Below are positions 1 to 8,516 of a DNA stretch of 64,000 bases, in pieces. The notes under the pieces are model-generated. The model made no database searches. It worked only from the letters and a program-made list of their open reading frames with translations, and was not told the origin of the DNA. The position numbers and the translations under genes are program-made. Numbering within the stretch: position 1 is the first letter of the stretch; the number at the start of each line of letters is the position of its first letter. Source of the stretch: Bacteroidales bacterium (GTDB taxonomy: Bacteria > Bacteroidota > Bacteroidia > Bacteroidales > UBA10428); the NCBI GenBank assembly GCA_016934395.1, contig JAFGSZ010000099.1, forward strand, positions 1 through 64,000, written 5' to 3'.

Positions 1-28
1 ATAATATAAAATTTTAAAAAATCATCAA

Positions 29-763
29 ATGGACACAACGATTAATTCAATGAAAAATATGGCAAAAATAGCCGGTTTCGGATATCTGGTCATTTTTATT
101 TCCGGGTTTTTCGCTAATTTTTTTGTTCTTCAGAGCCTTATTGTACCGGGAAATGCAACAGAAACTGCCAGTAATATACTGGGTTCTGAGCCGTTGTTTC
201 GTTTTGGAATTCTTAGCTTTATTATTATGGTAATTTTTGATGTGGTGTTATCCTGGGCGCTATATGTTTTATTCAAACCGGTGATGAAAAATCTTTCACT
301 ACTTACCGCATGGCTCAGGCTGGTGAACAGCACTATTTTTGGAATTGCTTTATATAATCTGATTAATGTTTTGAATCTTCTGAGCGGCGCAGAATACCTC
401 TCAGTATTTGACCCTGGCCAGTTACATGCGCAGGTAATGGTACTTTTAGATACATTTAATAATTCCTGGCTTCTTGGGTTAGTATTTTTCGGTCTCCATT
501 TATTTGGCCTTGGTTATTTAATTTACAAATCAGGCTACATTCCCAAAATTATTGGCATTTTTTTGACAATGGCTGCCATAGGCTACCTGACAGATAGTTT
601 GGCTCATTTTCTCCTCCCCAACTATAGCAACTATGCAACCTTGTTTTTAATAATTGTTATAGTACCGGGAATTATAGGAGAATTGTCACTCACCTTGTGG
701 CTCTTAATCAAAGGTATTAATATTCAGAAGCTGGAAAAAATGGCTATTGAATCTGCCTTATGA
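29..763 (+). CDS. DUF4386-like integral membrane protein
   Basis: A 244-residue, strongly hydrophobic protein with about six predicted membrane segments. The first starts near residue 12, just after a short N-terminal stretch. The segment spacing and a Leu/Asn-rich middle resemble DUF4386 membrane proteins, which are common in Bacteroidota and Bacillota and have no known biochemical role. The ATG at 29 is the first one in frame, and an A-rich stretch lies just upstream. The gene stands alone: the next gene begins 150 bases downstream. The DUF4386 assignment comes from overall resemblance, not from a catalytic motif. Confidence 0.75.
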   Translation: MDTTINSMKNMAKIAGFGYLVIFISGFFANFFVLQSLIVPGNATETASNILGSEPLFRFGILSFIIMVIFDVVLSWALYVLFKPVMKNLSLLTAWLRLVNSTIFGIALYNLINVLNLLSGAEYLSVFDPGQLHAQVMVLLDTFNNSWLLGLVFFGLHLFGLGYLIYKSGYIPKIIGIFLTMAAIGYLTDSLAHFLLPNYSNYATLFLIIVIVPGIIGELSLTLWLLIKGINIQKLEKMAIESAL

Positions 764-913
764 AAATCCAATTTTAAATGAATTATACTAACCCTTTTTA
801 TTTATCTTGCAAATCTAAATTTGTGCTAAGTAACTCCGGATATAATCATATAATTACGAATAAAGCAACAGAATAGGAAAAACAAAAAGAAAATTTAAAT
901 AATTTGAAAGACT

Positions 914-1252
914 ATGAAATTTGTATGGAGTAATAAAGGGATTCTGGTCCCGGTGTATTTAATAGCAACAGGTATTGCTGTTGTAATAATTATCGGGTTA
1001 TTGCAAAAGTATGTTGGAGGGATCTTTATATCGGGTTACGATTATAAAATAAATCTGGCTGTGATACTTTTAATTTCCGGAACATGGACCTATTTTACCG
1101 GTGAGGAATATATAAAAAAAGACGGTAAAAAAGTTAAAATAAATTTGGAGAATGAGTTTTTTGGCATTTCTATGAAAATTTGGGGATACATGTTTCTTGG
1201 CGGAGGAGTTTTATCTTTAATATTAGGCATAAAAGATACTTTAGCAAAATAG
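914..1252 (+). CDS. small membrane protein, function unknown
   Basis: A 112-residue protein with three likely membrane segments (about residues 12-33, 47-62 and 88-108). A short charged, lysine-rich stretch lies between the second and third. I recognise no family. Its ATG follows an AT-rich leader with no clear ribosome binding site, as is usual in this phylum. It lies between the DUF4386-like gene and the Nramp transporter gene on the same strand. The 84-base gap after it carries a Fur-like inverted repeat, so it is probably not in one transcript with the transporter. Codon use and hydropathy support a real gene, but there is no functional clue. Confidence 0.6.
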   Translation: MKFVWSNKGILVPVYLIATGIAVVIIIGLLQKYVGGIFISGYDYKINLAVILLISGTWTYFTGEEYIKKDGKKVKINLENEFFGISMKIWGYMFLGGGVLSLILGIKDTLAK

Positions 1253-1257
1253 ATATT

Positions 1258-1272
1258 ATGTAATAATTACAT
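1258..1272. promoter_or_regulatory. Fur-family-like 7-1-7 inverted repeat upstream of the Nramp transporter
   Basis: A perfect inverted repeat, ATGTAAT-A-ATTACAT, lies 64 bases before the transporter start codon. The 7-1-7 layout and the TAAT-N-ATTA core match the boxes bound by Fur-family regulators (Fur, PerR, Mur/Zur). Nramp transporters for Mn2+ or Fe2+ are classic targets of such regulators. The repeat is seen directly; the link to a particular regulator is inferred. Confidence 0.45.
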
Positions 1273-1336
1273 GTAGTTACAGAATCACGAGATTTTAAAA
1301 GACACTATTCCAACCTCTAAAACGATTACTTGCAGC

Positions 1337-2596
1337 ATGTTTAAATTATTTAAATTTTTAGATCCCAGCAGGCATAAACCCAGGTATGGCGGACTGGATA
1401 TTTTTAAGTTTATAGGTCCCGGCTTGTTGGTAACAGTTGGTTTTATTGATCCCGGGAATTGGGCTTCGAACCTGGCAGCCGGAGCGGATTTTGGTTATGC
1501 GCTTCTTTGGATGGTAACCCTTTCAACCATCATGCTCATCTTATTGCAACACAATGTGGCTCACCTCGGAATTGCCACAGGACTTTGTCTTTCAGAAGCT
1601 GCAGCCATATACATTAAACCCCGTTTCTCCAGAGTCCTCATATCATCAGCCATGCTGGCTTCCATATCCACATCGCTGGCAGAAATACTGGGAGGCGCTA
1701 TTGCCCTTAAAATGATTTTTTCCATACCTATTAGGGCCGGAGCTATATTGGTTACCATTTTTACGTTAATTATGCTGTTTACAAATTCTTACCGGTTAAT
1801 AGAGAAATGGATCATAGCTTTTGTATCGGTCATTGGGTTATCCTTTTTATATGAACTCTCCCTGGTGCATATAGATTGGAATGCGGCAATTACCGGCTGG
1901 GTAACTCCCTCGTTTCCTAAAGGCTCCATGATTGTTATCATGAGTGTTTTAGGAGCTGTAGTAATGCCCCACAATTTATTTCTGCACTCTGAAATTATTC
2001 AAAGCAGGCAGTGGAACCTGAAAGATGAAAAAGTTATTAAAAAACAACTGAATTACGAATTTACGGATACACTGTTCTCTATGCTTATTGGCTGGGCCAT
2101 CAATAGCGCTATGATTCTTCTTGCTGCGGCAACATTTTTTCATGCAAAAACCCAGGTTACAGAACTCGAGCAGGCTAATCAATTATTGGCGCCCTTATTA
2201 GGCAGTCATGCCGCACTTGTTTTTGCTGTGGCGCTTTTATTCTCAGGTCTGGCCTCCACCATAACTTCAGGAATGGCAGCAGGAAGTATTTTCGCAGGAA
2301 TGTTTAAAGAACCTTACGATATAAAAGATAATCATTCGAAGGTTGGTGTAACAATATCTCTTTTACTTGCATTAGGAATTATCTTCCTGATAAAAAATCC
2401 ATTCCAGGGATTAATAATTTCACAGATGATATTAAGTATACAGTTGCCCTTCACCATATTTTTACAAGTCTATCTTACTTCTTCGGAGAAAGTTATGGGC
2501 AAGTATAAAAATTCCGGCTTTTCTAAAATTGTGCTTTATGCGCTTGGAGTAATTGTAACCGTGTTAAATGTATTCCTTTTTATCAGCTTTTTTTAA
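1337..2596 (+). CDS. mntH: Nramp-family divalent metal (Mn2+/Fe2+) transporter
   Basis: A 419-residue inner-membrane protein with about 11 membrane segments. It imports divalent metals by proton symport. The first segment carries the family metal-site motif DPGN (residues 38-41, followed by W), and segment six carries MPHN (residues 210-213). In studied Nramp proteins the Asp, Asn and Met of these motifs bind the metal; all are present here. Length is normal for the family. A 7-1-7 inverted repeat lies 64 bases upstream, suggesting metal-dependent repression. It appears monocistronic. Mn2+ versus Fe2+ preference cannot be read from the sequence, so the symbol mntH is by family. Confidence 0.9.
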   Translation: MFKLFKFLDPSRHKPRYGGLDIFKFIGPGLLVTVGFIDPGNWASNLAAGADFGYALLWMVTLSTIMLILLQHNVAHLGIATGLCLSEAAAIYIKPRFSRVLISSAMLASISTSLAEILGGAIALKMIFSIPIRAGAILVTIFTLIMLFTNSYRLIEKWIIAFVSVIGLSFLYELSLVHIDWNAAITGWVTPSFPKGSMIVIMSVLGAVVMPHNLFLHSEIIQSRQWNLKDEKVIKKQLNYEFTDTLFSMLIGWAINSAMILLAAATFFHAKTQVTELEQANQLLAPLLGSHAALVFAVALLFSGLASTITSGMAAGSIFAGMFKEPYDIKDNHSKVGVTISLLLALGIIFLIKNPFQGLIISQMILSIQLPFTIFLQVYLTSSEKVMGKYKNSGFSKIVLYALGVIVTVLNVFLFISFF

Positions 2597-2844
2597 TAGC
2601 ATAAAATTATATAACATATTGCCAATAGTTGTAATCAACAAAATGAAATGAAATAGTCAGAAGACTATGTATACGGCAAGTTATTCTAAATAGTTGATTT
2701 TTAATCTGTACTGCATAAAAATTAAAATACAACCAATAAACTGCATGATTTTTCGTTAGTATAAGTTAGTTGAGTGTAACTGGATTCATATTCATGAAAA
2801 TTATTTATATGCAATTATTACTACTAATACTAAATTAACGTCTT

Positions 2845-4038
2845 ATGGCTTCAACCGAAGAACAATCAAAAGTCAAAAATCACGAAAGAGTAGTACATCA
2901 GATCGAGCGGGTAAATCTGTACGATTTTGGGTACGAAAAATCGGGAAATGTTAAAGGCGATCCTGAAATGTTTTCTTCCTATCTAAACCGTATTGCCAAC
3001 GGTGACCTGGTAGAAGAAAATTACCAGGGCCTTACCGATGATGAAAAAAAAGTGCGCAGGGAAGAAATCAAAGTGCTGGAGGCTAAACAAAAAGAGTTTG
3101 AAAGCAACAATGCAAAGATTGAGATAGAAATAAAGGAAAAGGAAAAGAAAATTGATGAATTCAGACAGGAATTGCTTAAAATTCGTGAGGTTAAGAATAA
3201 CGATCATGAAAAGCTTAAAGCTGAAACCTTTAGTGGCTTAAAATTCGGGATAGGAATGTTTATTCTGATCATGCTTTCAGTATACCTGTTTTTCTTTTAT
3301 GTGTCGGCAGCTTACAAAGCGTTGTATGTGGATTTTGAAAAAATTGCCGACAATATTGCACAGGGCATAGGCACAGGCAGTATAATGCCAGGGCCGTATG
3401 AATTGTCAGAGGCTATTCAATACAACTATTTGTTGTTTTTGGTTCCCTTTGTGTTTTATGCTTTTGGCTGGGCATTTCATATTTTGCTTGAGCTGAAACA
3501 AAAAATTAAAATTCTTTTTATCAGCCTGTTGATTGCAGTAACGTTTACTGTCGATTTTTTAATAGCACTGATCATTCACAACAATACAGAGATGGCCAAA
3601 GAGCTCATGGGACTGGCTACAAAAAAATGGAGCGCCAGTTCAACATTTTATATCATACTATTCCTGGGGTTCCTGGTATACATCATCTGGAGTATATTAC
3701 TCGATTATTTATTAAAAGAATGGGACAAAAGGAAGATCTCGATTAATATGAAGAAGATCATTAAGCACCTGAGAGCAGATGTAAAAACCCTGCAGTCAAA
3801 AATTATCTCAATTGAGGGTATCAAGAATCAGATTGCAGCTTTTCGGGATGATGTAAGTACAGTTTTTCAGGGTAACCTGAAAAAATATATCGAACAGTTT
3901 TCGTCCGGATGGATCGCTTATCTTGCTCCCAATAATATGAAAGCGGTAAAAGACCGCTGCCTCAACCTAAAAAAAGACTTTGAAGAGAAAAATGGGATAA
4001 AACCCGGGATTGTAAGAGTTATTAGCAGAAGAGGCTAA
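2845..4038 (+). CDS. uncharacterised membrane protein with N-terminal and C-terminal coiled coils
   Basis: A 397-residue protein. Residues 1-125 are hydrophilic, with a strongly charged Glu/Lys heptad-like stretch (about 65-125) that should form a coiled coil. Four membrane segments follow at about residues 131-152, 194-213, 220-246 and 268-290. A second charged helical region lies at about 305-370. No signal peptide precedes the coiled coil, so the N-terminus is probably cytoplasmic. The gene ends 31 bases before a VWA-like lipoprotein gene, and the two probably form an operon. I recognise no family. The layout suggests a membrane scaffold or channel-like partner of the lipoprotein, which is inference only. 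Confidence 0.65.
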   Translation: MASTEEQSKVKNHERVVHQIERVNLYDFGYEKSGNVKGDPEMFSSYLNRIANGDLVEENYQGLTDDEKKVRREEIKVLEAKQKEFESNNAKIEIEIKEKEKKIDEFRQELLKIREVKNNDHEKLKAETFSGLKFGIGMFILIMLSVYLFFFYVSAAYKALYVDFEKIADNIAQGIGTGSIMPGPYELSEAIQYNYLLFLVPFVFYAFGWAFHILLELKQKIKILFISLLIAVTFTVDFLIALIIHNNTEMAKELMGLATKKWSASSTFYIILFLGFLVYIIWSILLDYLLKEWDKRKISINMKKIIKHLRADVKTLQSKIISIEGIKNQIAAFRDDVSTVFQGNLKKYIEQFSSGWIAYLAPNNMKAVKDRCLNLKKDFEEKNGIKPGIVRVISRRG

Positions 4039-4069
4039 TCTGATTTTTATTAATTAAAAAATTGAAATT

Positions 4070-4852
4070 ATGAATAAGTCAACGTTAATTCTGCTCATAA
4101 GCACATTTATATTTATAGGTTCCTGCAAGCCCCCTCCACCACCTGATAAAAAAGTAGTGCATGAGAAACATAATTATATCATCCTGCTCGACCTGTCTGA
4201 TCGTATTATTGTTCAGGATAACCAGCCCGAGAGAGATAAGGAAATCATACGGCATTTGTACGGTCTTTTTGAAAATAAAGTAAAAAAAGACCTGTACATA
4301 AAATCCAGGGATGAGATCAAGGTGGTAATCGCCCCGCAAAAAGGCTCGGAACTGCCCACGTATATTTTTGAAGATCGGATGTACGTAAACATAAATAACA
4401 TTAATAATGTCTTTCGCCGAAAGCAGGAAGAAAAACGTCGTAACGAATTTTTTGCTAATCTCGACACGCTTTATCAGGAAGCAGAATTCAGCAAAATTCC
4501 ATCGGAATATTACGGAGCAGATATCTGGAAATATTTTTATGAAGATCTAAAGGATGATTACGTGAAAGATACAATAACTAAAAATTTTCTGTTTATCCTT
4601 ACCGATGGTTATCCGATTGTGGGAAAAGATAAAGAAAAACTTCAGCCGCTAAAAGATAAGTTTCCCGATCTGCATGTAGTGCTTATTGAAGCAGCTCCGC
4701 GTGAAGAGGATATGGAGTGGGACCGGGTAATCAATCTTTGGGAAGAATGGTTTAATGAAATAGGGATAAAGGATTATACACTTATTAAACGTAAAGCGAT
4801 TTCGAAAGAAAAAGAACAGCTAACGGATATTGTAAGTGTTGAGGAGGAATAA
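4070..4852 (+). CDS. VWA-like lipoprotein, function unknown
   Basis: A 260-residue protein with a lipoprotein signal: a hydrophobic N-terminus ending in a lipobox-like GSC (Cys at about residue 19), followed by a run of prolines. The mature part starts with a buried strand ending in DLSD (about residues 41-44), which resembles the first metal-site strand of von Willebrand A domains (DxSxS). Later, FLFILTDGYP (about residues 173-182) resembles the TDG strand of the same fold. The second Ser of the classical MIDAS motif is replaced by Arg, so metal binding may be altered. It sits 31 bases after the coiled-coil membrane protein, and a terminator follows. The fold assignment is tentative. Confidence 0.6.
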   Translation: MNKSTLILLISTFIFIGSCKPPPPPDKKVVHEKHNYIILLDLSDRIIVQDNQPERDKEIIRHLYGLFENKVKKDLYIKSRDEIKVVIAPQKGSELPTYIFEDRMYVNINNINNVFRRKQEEKRRNEFFANLDTLYQEAEFSKIPSEYYGADIWKYFYEDLKDDYVKDTITKNFLFILTDGYPIVGKDKEKLQPLKDKFPDLHVVLIEAAPREEDMEWDRVINLWEEWFNEIGIKDYTLIKRKAISKEKEQLTDIVSVEEE

Positions 4853-4928
4853 TGGGAATTTAACTCATCTGTTTTCGGAATAAAAAATAGATTTGTTGAT
4901 AAAATCTAAAATTAACAACTTTTAAAAC

Positions 4929-4968
4929 AGGGCTTCATTCCTAAATATATTTAGAGATGAGGCCTTTT
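4929..4968 (+). terminator. intrinsic terminator after the VWA-like lipoprotein gene
   Basis: GGCTTCAT pairs with ATGAGGCC (one wobble) around an inner palindrome, CTAAATATATTTAG, and a TTTT run follows. It lies 77 bases after the stop codon at 4852 and would end the 2845-4852 transcript. Confidence 0.65.
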
Positions 4969-5132
4969 CAATTTAATTACCTCCATCAATTAATTCATTC
5001 CTAGAGATACTTAAGGAAAATTCCATAGAGGTATAATTTTTATTTTGTTCCTGTTTACATATGGAGTTATTAAATTTATTAAATTAGTAATTGGTTAATT
5101 TGATATTTGAGTAATCACTTAAAACAAAAAAA

Positions 5133-5381
5133 ATGGAAATTATTGTAATTCTTATCGTTGGCTTAGCAGCCGGATGGCTGGGCAGCATGATTTACAAAGG
5201 CAGCGGACTTGGTATTATTGGAAATATAATAGTTGGAATTTTAGGAAGTTTTGTAGGTTACTGGCTCTTAGGGAAACTGGGAATCAGTCTTGGCACAGGT
5301 TTGATCGGAACCATACTCACCGGAGCAATAGGTGCAATAGTAATTTTAGTCCTGCTAAATCTGATTTTCAAGAAACGATAA
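5133..5381 (+). CDS. GlsB/YeaQ/YmgE-family stress-response membrane protein
   Basis: An 82-residue, Gly-rich, almost entirely hydrophobic protein with three short membrane segments. The glycine-spaced pattern (GLAAGWLGSMIYKG near the start, then GNIIVGILGSFVGYW) is typical of the transglycosylase-associated family GlsB/YeaQ/YmgE. These are small inner-membrane proteins linked to general stress in several bacteria; their biochemical role is unsettled. Length is normal. The ATG follows an A-rich stretch. It appears to be a single-gene unit after the terminator at 4929-4968. Confidence 0.85.
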   Translation: MEIIVILIVGLAAGWLGSMIYKGSGLGIIGNIIVGILGSFVGYWLLGKLGISLGTGLIGTILTGAIGAIVILVLLNLIFKKR

Positions 5382-5502
5382 GAAATTCCGTATCTCAGAT
5401 TTTATGTAAATAAACCGGTTAATTAGAGTACAATGAACCATTAATTGCCTGAGGATATTTGAAAGTATCACTCTGTATGAATTATATACTCTAAGATTTT
5501 TT

Positions 5503-5994
5503 ATGAAAATTTTTAAAATAGTCTTTTTAATTTCCTTTGCCTGTATTTTTTGTACGCAATTATCATGTAAAAGAGATAACAAAGCATACAATGCGGATAT
5601 AGAAAAACAAAAGGTCGAAAAAGTTATTCATAAAAGTATAGGATGGGCAAAAACCAAGGATATTAATTTGTTATATAGTGTAATTGCGAATGACAGCAAT
5701 TTTATTGTAGTAAATCCCGGAGACAGAATTGTTAAAGGATTTTTGGATTTTACATCAGCCGAAGATTTCTGGATGAATCCTGATTTTAAAGCCGTTCGGT
5801 ATGAAATTAAAGATTTAACCATTAACTTTTCACAAACCGGTGATGTGGCTTGGTTTATCTGTATGCTTGATGATATTAATGAATGGAAAGGTCAGCCAGC
5901 CAATTGGGAAAATACCCGGTGGACCGGTGTTTTGGAAAAAAGAAATAATTCATGGGTAATCGTTCAAATGCACTTTTCGTTTTCCCAAAATTGA
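5503..5994 (+). CDS. SnoaL/NTF2-like (DUF4440-type) lipoprotein
   Basis: A 163-residue protein. The first 23 residues form a lipoprotein signal ending in a lipobox-like LSC, so the protein is probably periplasmic and membrane-anchored. The rest fits the nuclear-transport-factor-2/SnoaL-like cone fold. It starts with a helix of the type VEKVIHKSIGWAKTKD, then a segment on persistent exposure (LLYSVIANDSNFIVV), and ends with strands around WTGVLEKRNNSWVIVQMHFSF. Such folds bind small molecules or act as inactive scaffolds, so no substrate can be named. The neighbours are unrelated small membrane proteins. Confidence 0.7.
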   Translation: MKIFKIVFLISFACIFCTQLSCKRDNKAYNADIEKQKVEKVIHKSIGWAKTKDINLLYSVIANDSNFIVVNPGDRIVKGFLDFTSAEDFWMNPDFKAVRYEIKDLTINFSQTGDVAWFICMLDDINEWKGQPANWENTRWTGVLEKRNNSWVIVQMHFSFSQN

Positions 5995-6112
5995 AAAGAA
6001 AATTTTTGTCTATACACAATACTTTGATTTTATTAGCCAATAATATAAGCCATATTATTTTAATAAAGAGATAATACCTATGGCTGCTTTTTTATAATTA
6101 AAAGTTTAAATC

Positions 6113-6796
6113 ATGAAAAACAGTAAATTTGCTTTTTACAGTTCAGCCCTGCTGGCATTAATAACTATTGTGACTTTTGGTACGGTTAAACCTCCTATTA
6201 CCGGTCCTTTCTGTCCGGGTAACTGTATCGATTACCCTTTCACAGAAATTGCCGCACAGTTTCCTAAGGATTATATCTGGATGTACTTGTCAGTAGTTAT
6301 GATGCTACTCTATGTAACCGTTATCACATGTATTCATTATTATTCCTCTGAGGAAAAGAAAATATTCAGTCATACAGGCCTGGTGTTTTCAATTATCACA
6401 GCCACTGTTCTGATTATCGATTATTTTGTACAGGTATCGGTAATACAACCAAGCATTTTAAAAGGTGAAACGGAGGGTATTGCCCTGTTAACACAGTATA
6501 ACCCTCACGGCATTTTTATAGCGCTCGAGGATCTTGGGTATATGCTTATGGGGATTTCTTTTTTATTTATCGGACTGGTTTTTATTAAATCCAAAGGGCT
6601 AGGAAAAACTATAGGAATTATTTTTATAACAGGTTCTGTCCTTGCTATCGGGTCTTTTATTGTGATTTCCCTGGTTTATGGTATTCACAGAGAATATATT
6701 TATGAATGTATTGTAATTGTAGTCGACTGGCTGGTACTTATAGTAAATGGAATATTACTTAGTATTCTATTCAGGAGGGCCAATCTTAAACAATAA
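6113..6796 (+). CDS. polytopic membrane protein, function unknown
   Basis: A 227-residue protein with about six membrane segments. The first loop contains PFCPGNC and a conserved-looking Pro-rich patch (about residues 28-44) that could face the periplasm, with two cysteines close together. The layout is loosely like the DUF4386-type protein at the left end of the window, but I do not see clear homology. No neighbouring gene suggests a role: the gene is followed by a 292-base convergent gap and then the GH1 gene on the other strand. The ATG at 6113 follows an AT-rich leader. Confidence 0.6.
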   Translation: MKNSKFAFYSSALLALITIVTFGTVKPPITGPFCPGNCIDYPFTEIAAQFPKDYIWMYLSVVMMLLYVTVITCIHYYSSEEKKIFSHTGLVFSIITATVLIIDYFVQVSVIQPSILKGETEGIALLTQYNPHGIFIALEDLGYMLMGISFLFIGLVFIKSKGLGKTIGIIFITGSVLAIGSFIVISLVYGIHREYIYECIVIVVDWLVLIVNGILLSILFRRANLKQ

Positions 6797-6889
6797 ATCA
6801 CGGTAGCATTAGTAATATTTAATCTGCTTTTTCTGAAAATAATTTATCAATTCAAATTCGGAACATACTGTTTAATATTAGATTAAAGT

Positions 6890-6897
6890 TAACTTTG
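6890..6897 (+). promoter_or_regulatory. promoter-like -7 box with no gene downstream
   Basis: TAACTTTG followed by C matches the Bacteroidota -7 consensus TAnnTTTG, reading rightwards. No open reading frame on this strand follows before 9116. A similar box on the opposite strand lies at 6989-6996, so the two face each other across about 90 bases. A clear -33 TTTG is missing, so this may be chance. Confidence 0.25.
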
Positions 6898-6988
6898 CAG
6901 CTAATTTTTAATCTTCAGGGAAATAAAGCAGATCTGTATTTGAATTGTGAATGATATTGTGAAAGGGCCTGTTGTTATAATGTGGCGA

Positions 6989-6996
6989 CAAAAGTA
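6989..6996 (-). promoter_or_regulatory. promoter-like -7 box facing 6890-6897
   Basis: On the minus strand the sequence reads TACTTTTGTCGCC, a good match to TAnnTTTG. It lies inside a perfect 12-bp palindrome, AAAAGTACTTTT (6990-7001). Transcription would run left into the 3' end of the membrane protein gene at 6113-6796, and no reading frame is seen there. Confidence 0.3.
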
Positions 6997-7088
6997 CTTT
7001 TCATAATGGCGCATAAGCATTTAACAGTCGATGGGCCTGTTTAGATATAGATAATTTTAGGTGTTTCCGTTGTTTTTTTTATCCTGAC

Positions 7089-8516
7089 TTATGCTTTTAG
7101 AAAGTCACGAAACCAGTATCCGGAATCTTTGATAAAACGCTGCTGAGAATTAAAATCGGTAAACACAATTCCAAAGCGGGCATCATATCCTTCATTCCAT
7201 TCAAAATTATCAGTAAGAGTCCAGGCAAAATAACCATTAACATTTATTCCTTCTTTTTTTGCCCTTAACAATTGTGAGAGATGATCAATGAAATACTGAA
7301 CCCTCTGGTTATCATGTATGTGACCGTCTTCAACCTTATCTGGAAAACAACAACCATTTTCGGTAACAAGGATTTCAGGAATAGGGTATTTCGAAAATTT
7401 TTTAAGTACGAAATATAATCCTTCAGGAAAAATTTCCCAATTCATTGTTGACATGGGAACGTCCCGTTTTTCAGGTTTCACTTCCCGCGCATGTATTGAG
7501 GGCATTAACAAACTGTGTTTACCCACAAATCGGAAATAGTATTGGAGGCCGATAAAATCAAAATCAAATATAAGCTTTTCGTCATCGCCGGGCTTTTTGA
7601 ATTTATCCATTCGTTTGAGCACAGGCAGGGTATCCTCAGGAAATCCAAGACCATAAAGAGGCTCAATAAGCATACGGTTAAACAGGGCATCCAAACGTTT
7701 TGCTGCTTCCTTATCTTTTTCATTTTTGCGATAAAGATCGATATATGAGCAGGAATGTGTAGTTCCCAGGTATCCGTTGGCCACATTTTCTCGTAATATC
7801 CTTCCCCCCTCAGCCTGGCACAACGCAGCATGCAGCACTCCCGGAAAAAAGTTTCCGATTTTTTTATACCCGGGAGCATGCAGACCCTGTACATACCCCA
7901 ACCCTATAAATCCAAGGGGTTCATTTAGCACACACCAGTTTTTCACCTTGTCGCCATATTCAAGCGAAACAAAATCGGCATATTCGCTAAACCAGTTCAG
8001 GATATCTCGGTTTATCCAGCCACCTCTATCTTCCAGGGCTTGCGGCAAATCCCAGTGATACAACGTGACCATAGGATCAATACCAAGCTCTAAACAGGCA
8101 TCAAATAAAAGATGATAGTAGTCGATACCTTTTTGATTTTTTTCTCCAATGCCATTTGGGAAAATCCGCGACCAGGAAATGGAAGTACGAAAATGTCCAA
8201 AACGGAGTTCTTTGGCATATCCGATATCTTCTTTATAACGGTGATAAAAATCGCAGGCCATATCGGCATTTGATCCGTCTTTAATTTTTCCTTTAGTATG
8301 ATTATACCGGTCCCAAATCGATTCCCCTTTACCGTCTATATTCCATGCCCCTTCGTTTTGAAAGGCTGCCATAGCTACTCCCCATTTAAAATTTTCGCCA
8401 AAATTGGAACGGGTAAAATCAGGGCTTTTTAAAAGAGACAAAGAAAACAGATTCCGGGGAAGCATCATTGAACTACTAAGAAGTGAAAGGCTTTTAATTA
8501 CCCTGCGTCGGTTCAT
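7089..8516 (-). CDS. GH1-family beta-glucosidase-type glycoside hydrolase, exported
   Basis: A 475-residue protein whose residues 40-475 form a complete family 1 (beta/alpha)8 glycosidase. The N-terminus reads RRRVIKSLSLL and then turns hydrophobic, which looks like a Tat or Sec export signal. GH1 signatures are present: FKWGVAMAAFQNEGAWN near residue 44, the acid/base Glu in LNEP (Glu199), and the nucleophile in VTENG (about residue 386). The late WTLTDNFEWNEGY segment forms part of the sugar site. GH1 enzymes release beta-linked glucose or galactose from oligosaccharides with retention; the exact substrate is unknown. No SusC/SusD pair is nearby, so this is not a classical polysaccharide utilisation locus. 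Confidence 0.92.
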   Translation of the reverse strand: MNRRRVIKSLSLLSSSMMLPRNLFSLSLLKSPDFTRSNFGENFKWGVAMAAFQNEGAWNIDGKGESIWDRYNHTKGKIKDGSNADMACDFYHRYKEDIGYAKELRFGHFRTSISWSRIFPNGIGEKNQKGIDYYHLLFDACLELGIDPMVTLYHWDLPQALEDRGGWINRDILNWFSEYADFVSLEYGDKVKNWCVLNEPLGFIGLGYVQGLHAPGYKKIGNFFPGVLHAALCQAEGGRILRENVANGYLGTTHSCSYIDLYRKNEKDKEAAKRLDALFNRMLIEPLYGLGFPEDTLPVLKRMDKFKKPGDDEKLIFDFDFIGLQYYFRFVGKHSLLMPSIHAREVKPEKRDVPMSTMNWEIFPEGLYFVLKKFSKYPIPEILVTENGCCFPDKVEDGHIHDNQRVQYFIDHLSQLLRAKKEGINVNGYFAWTLTDNFEWNEGYDARFGIVFTDFNSQQRFIKDSGYWFRDFLKA

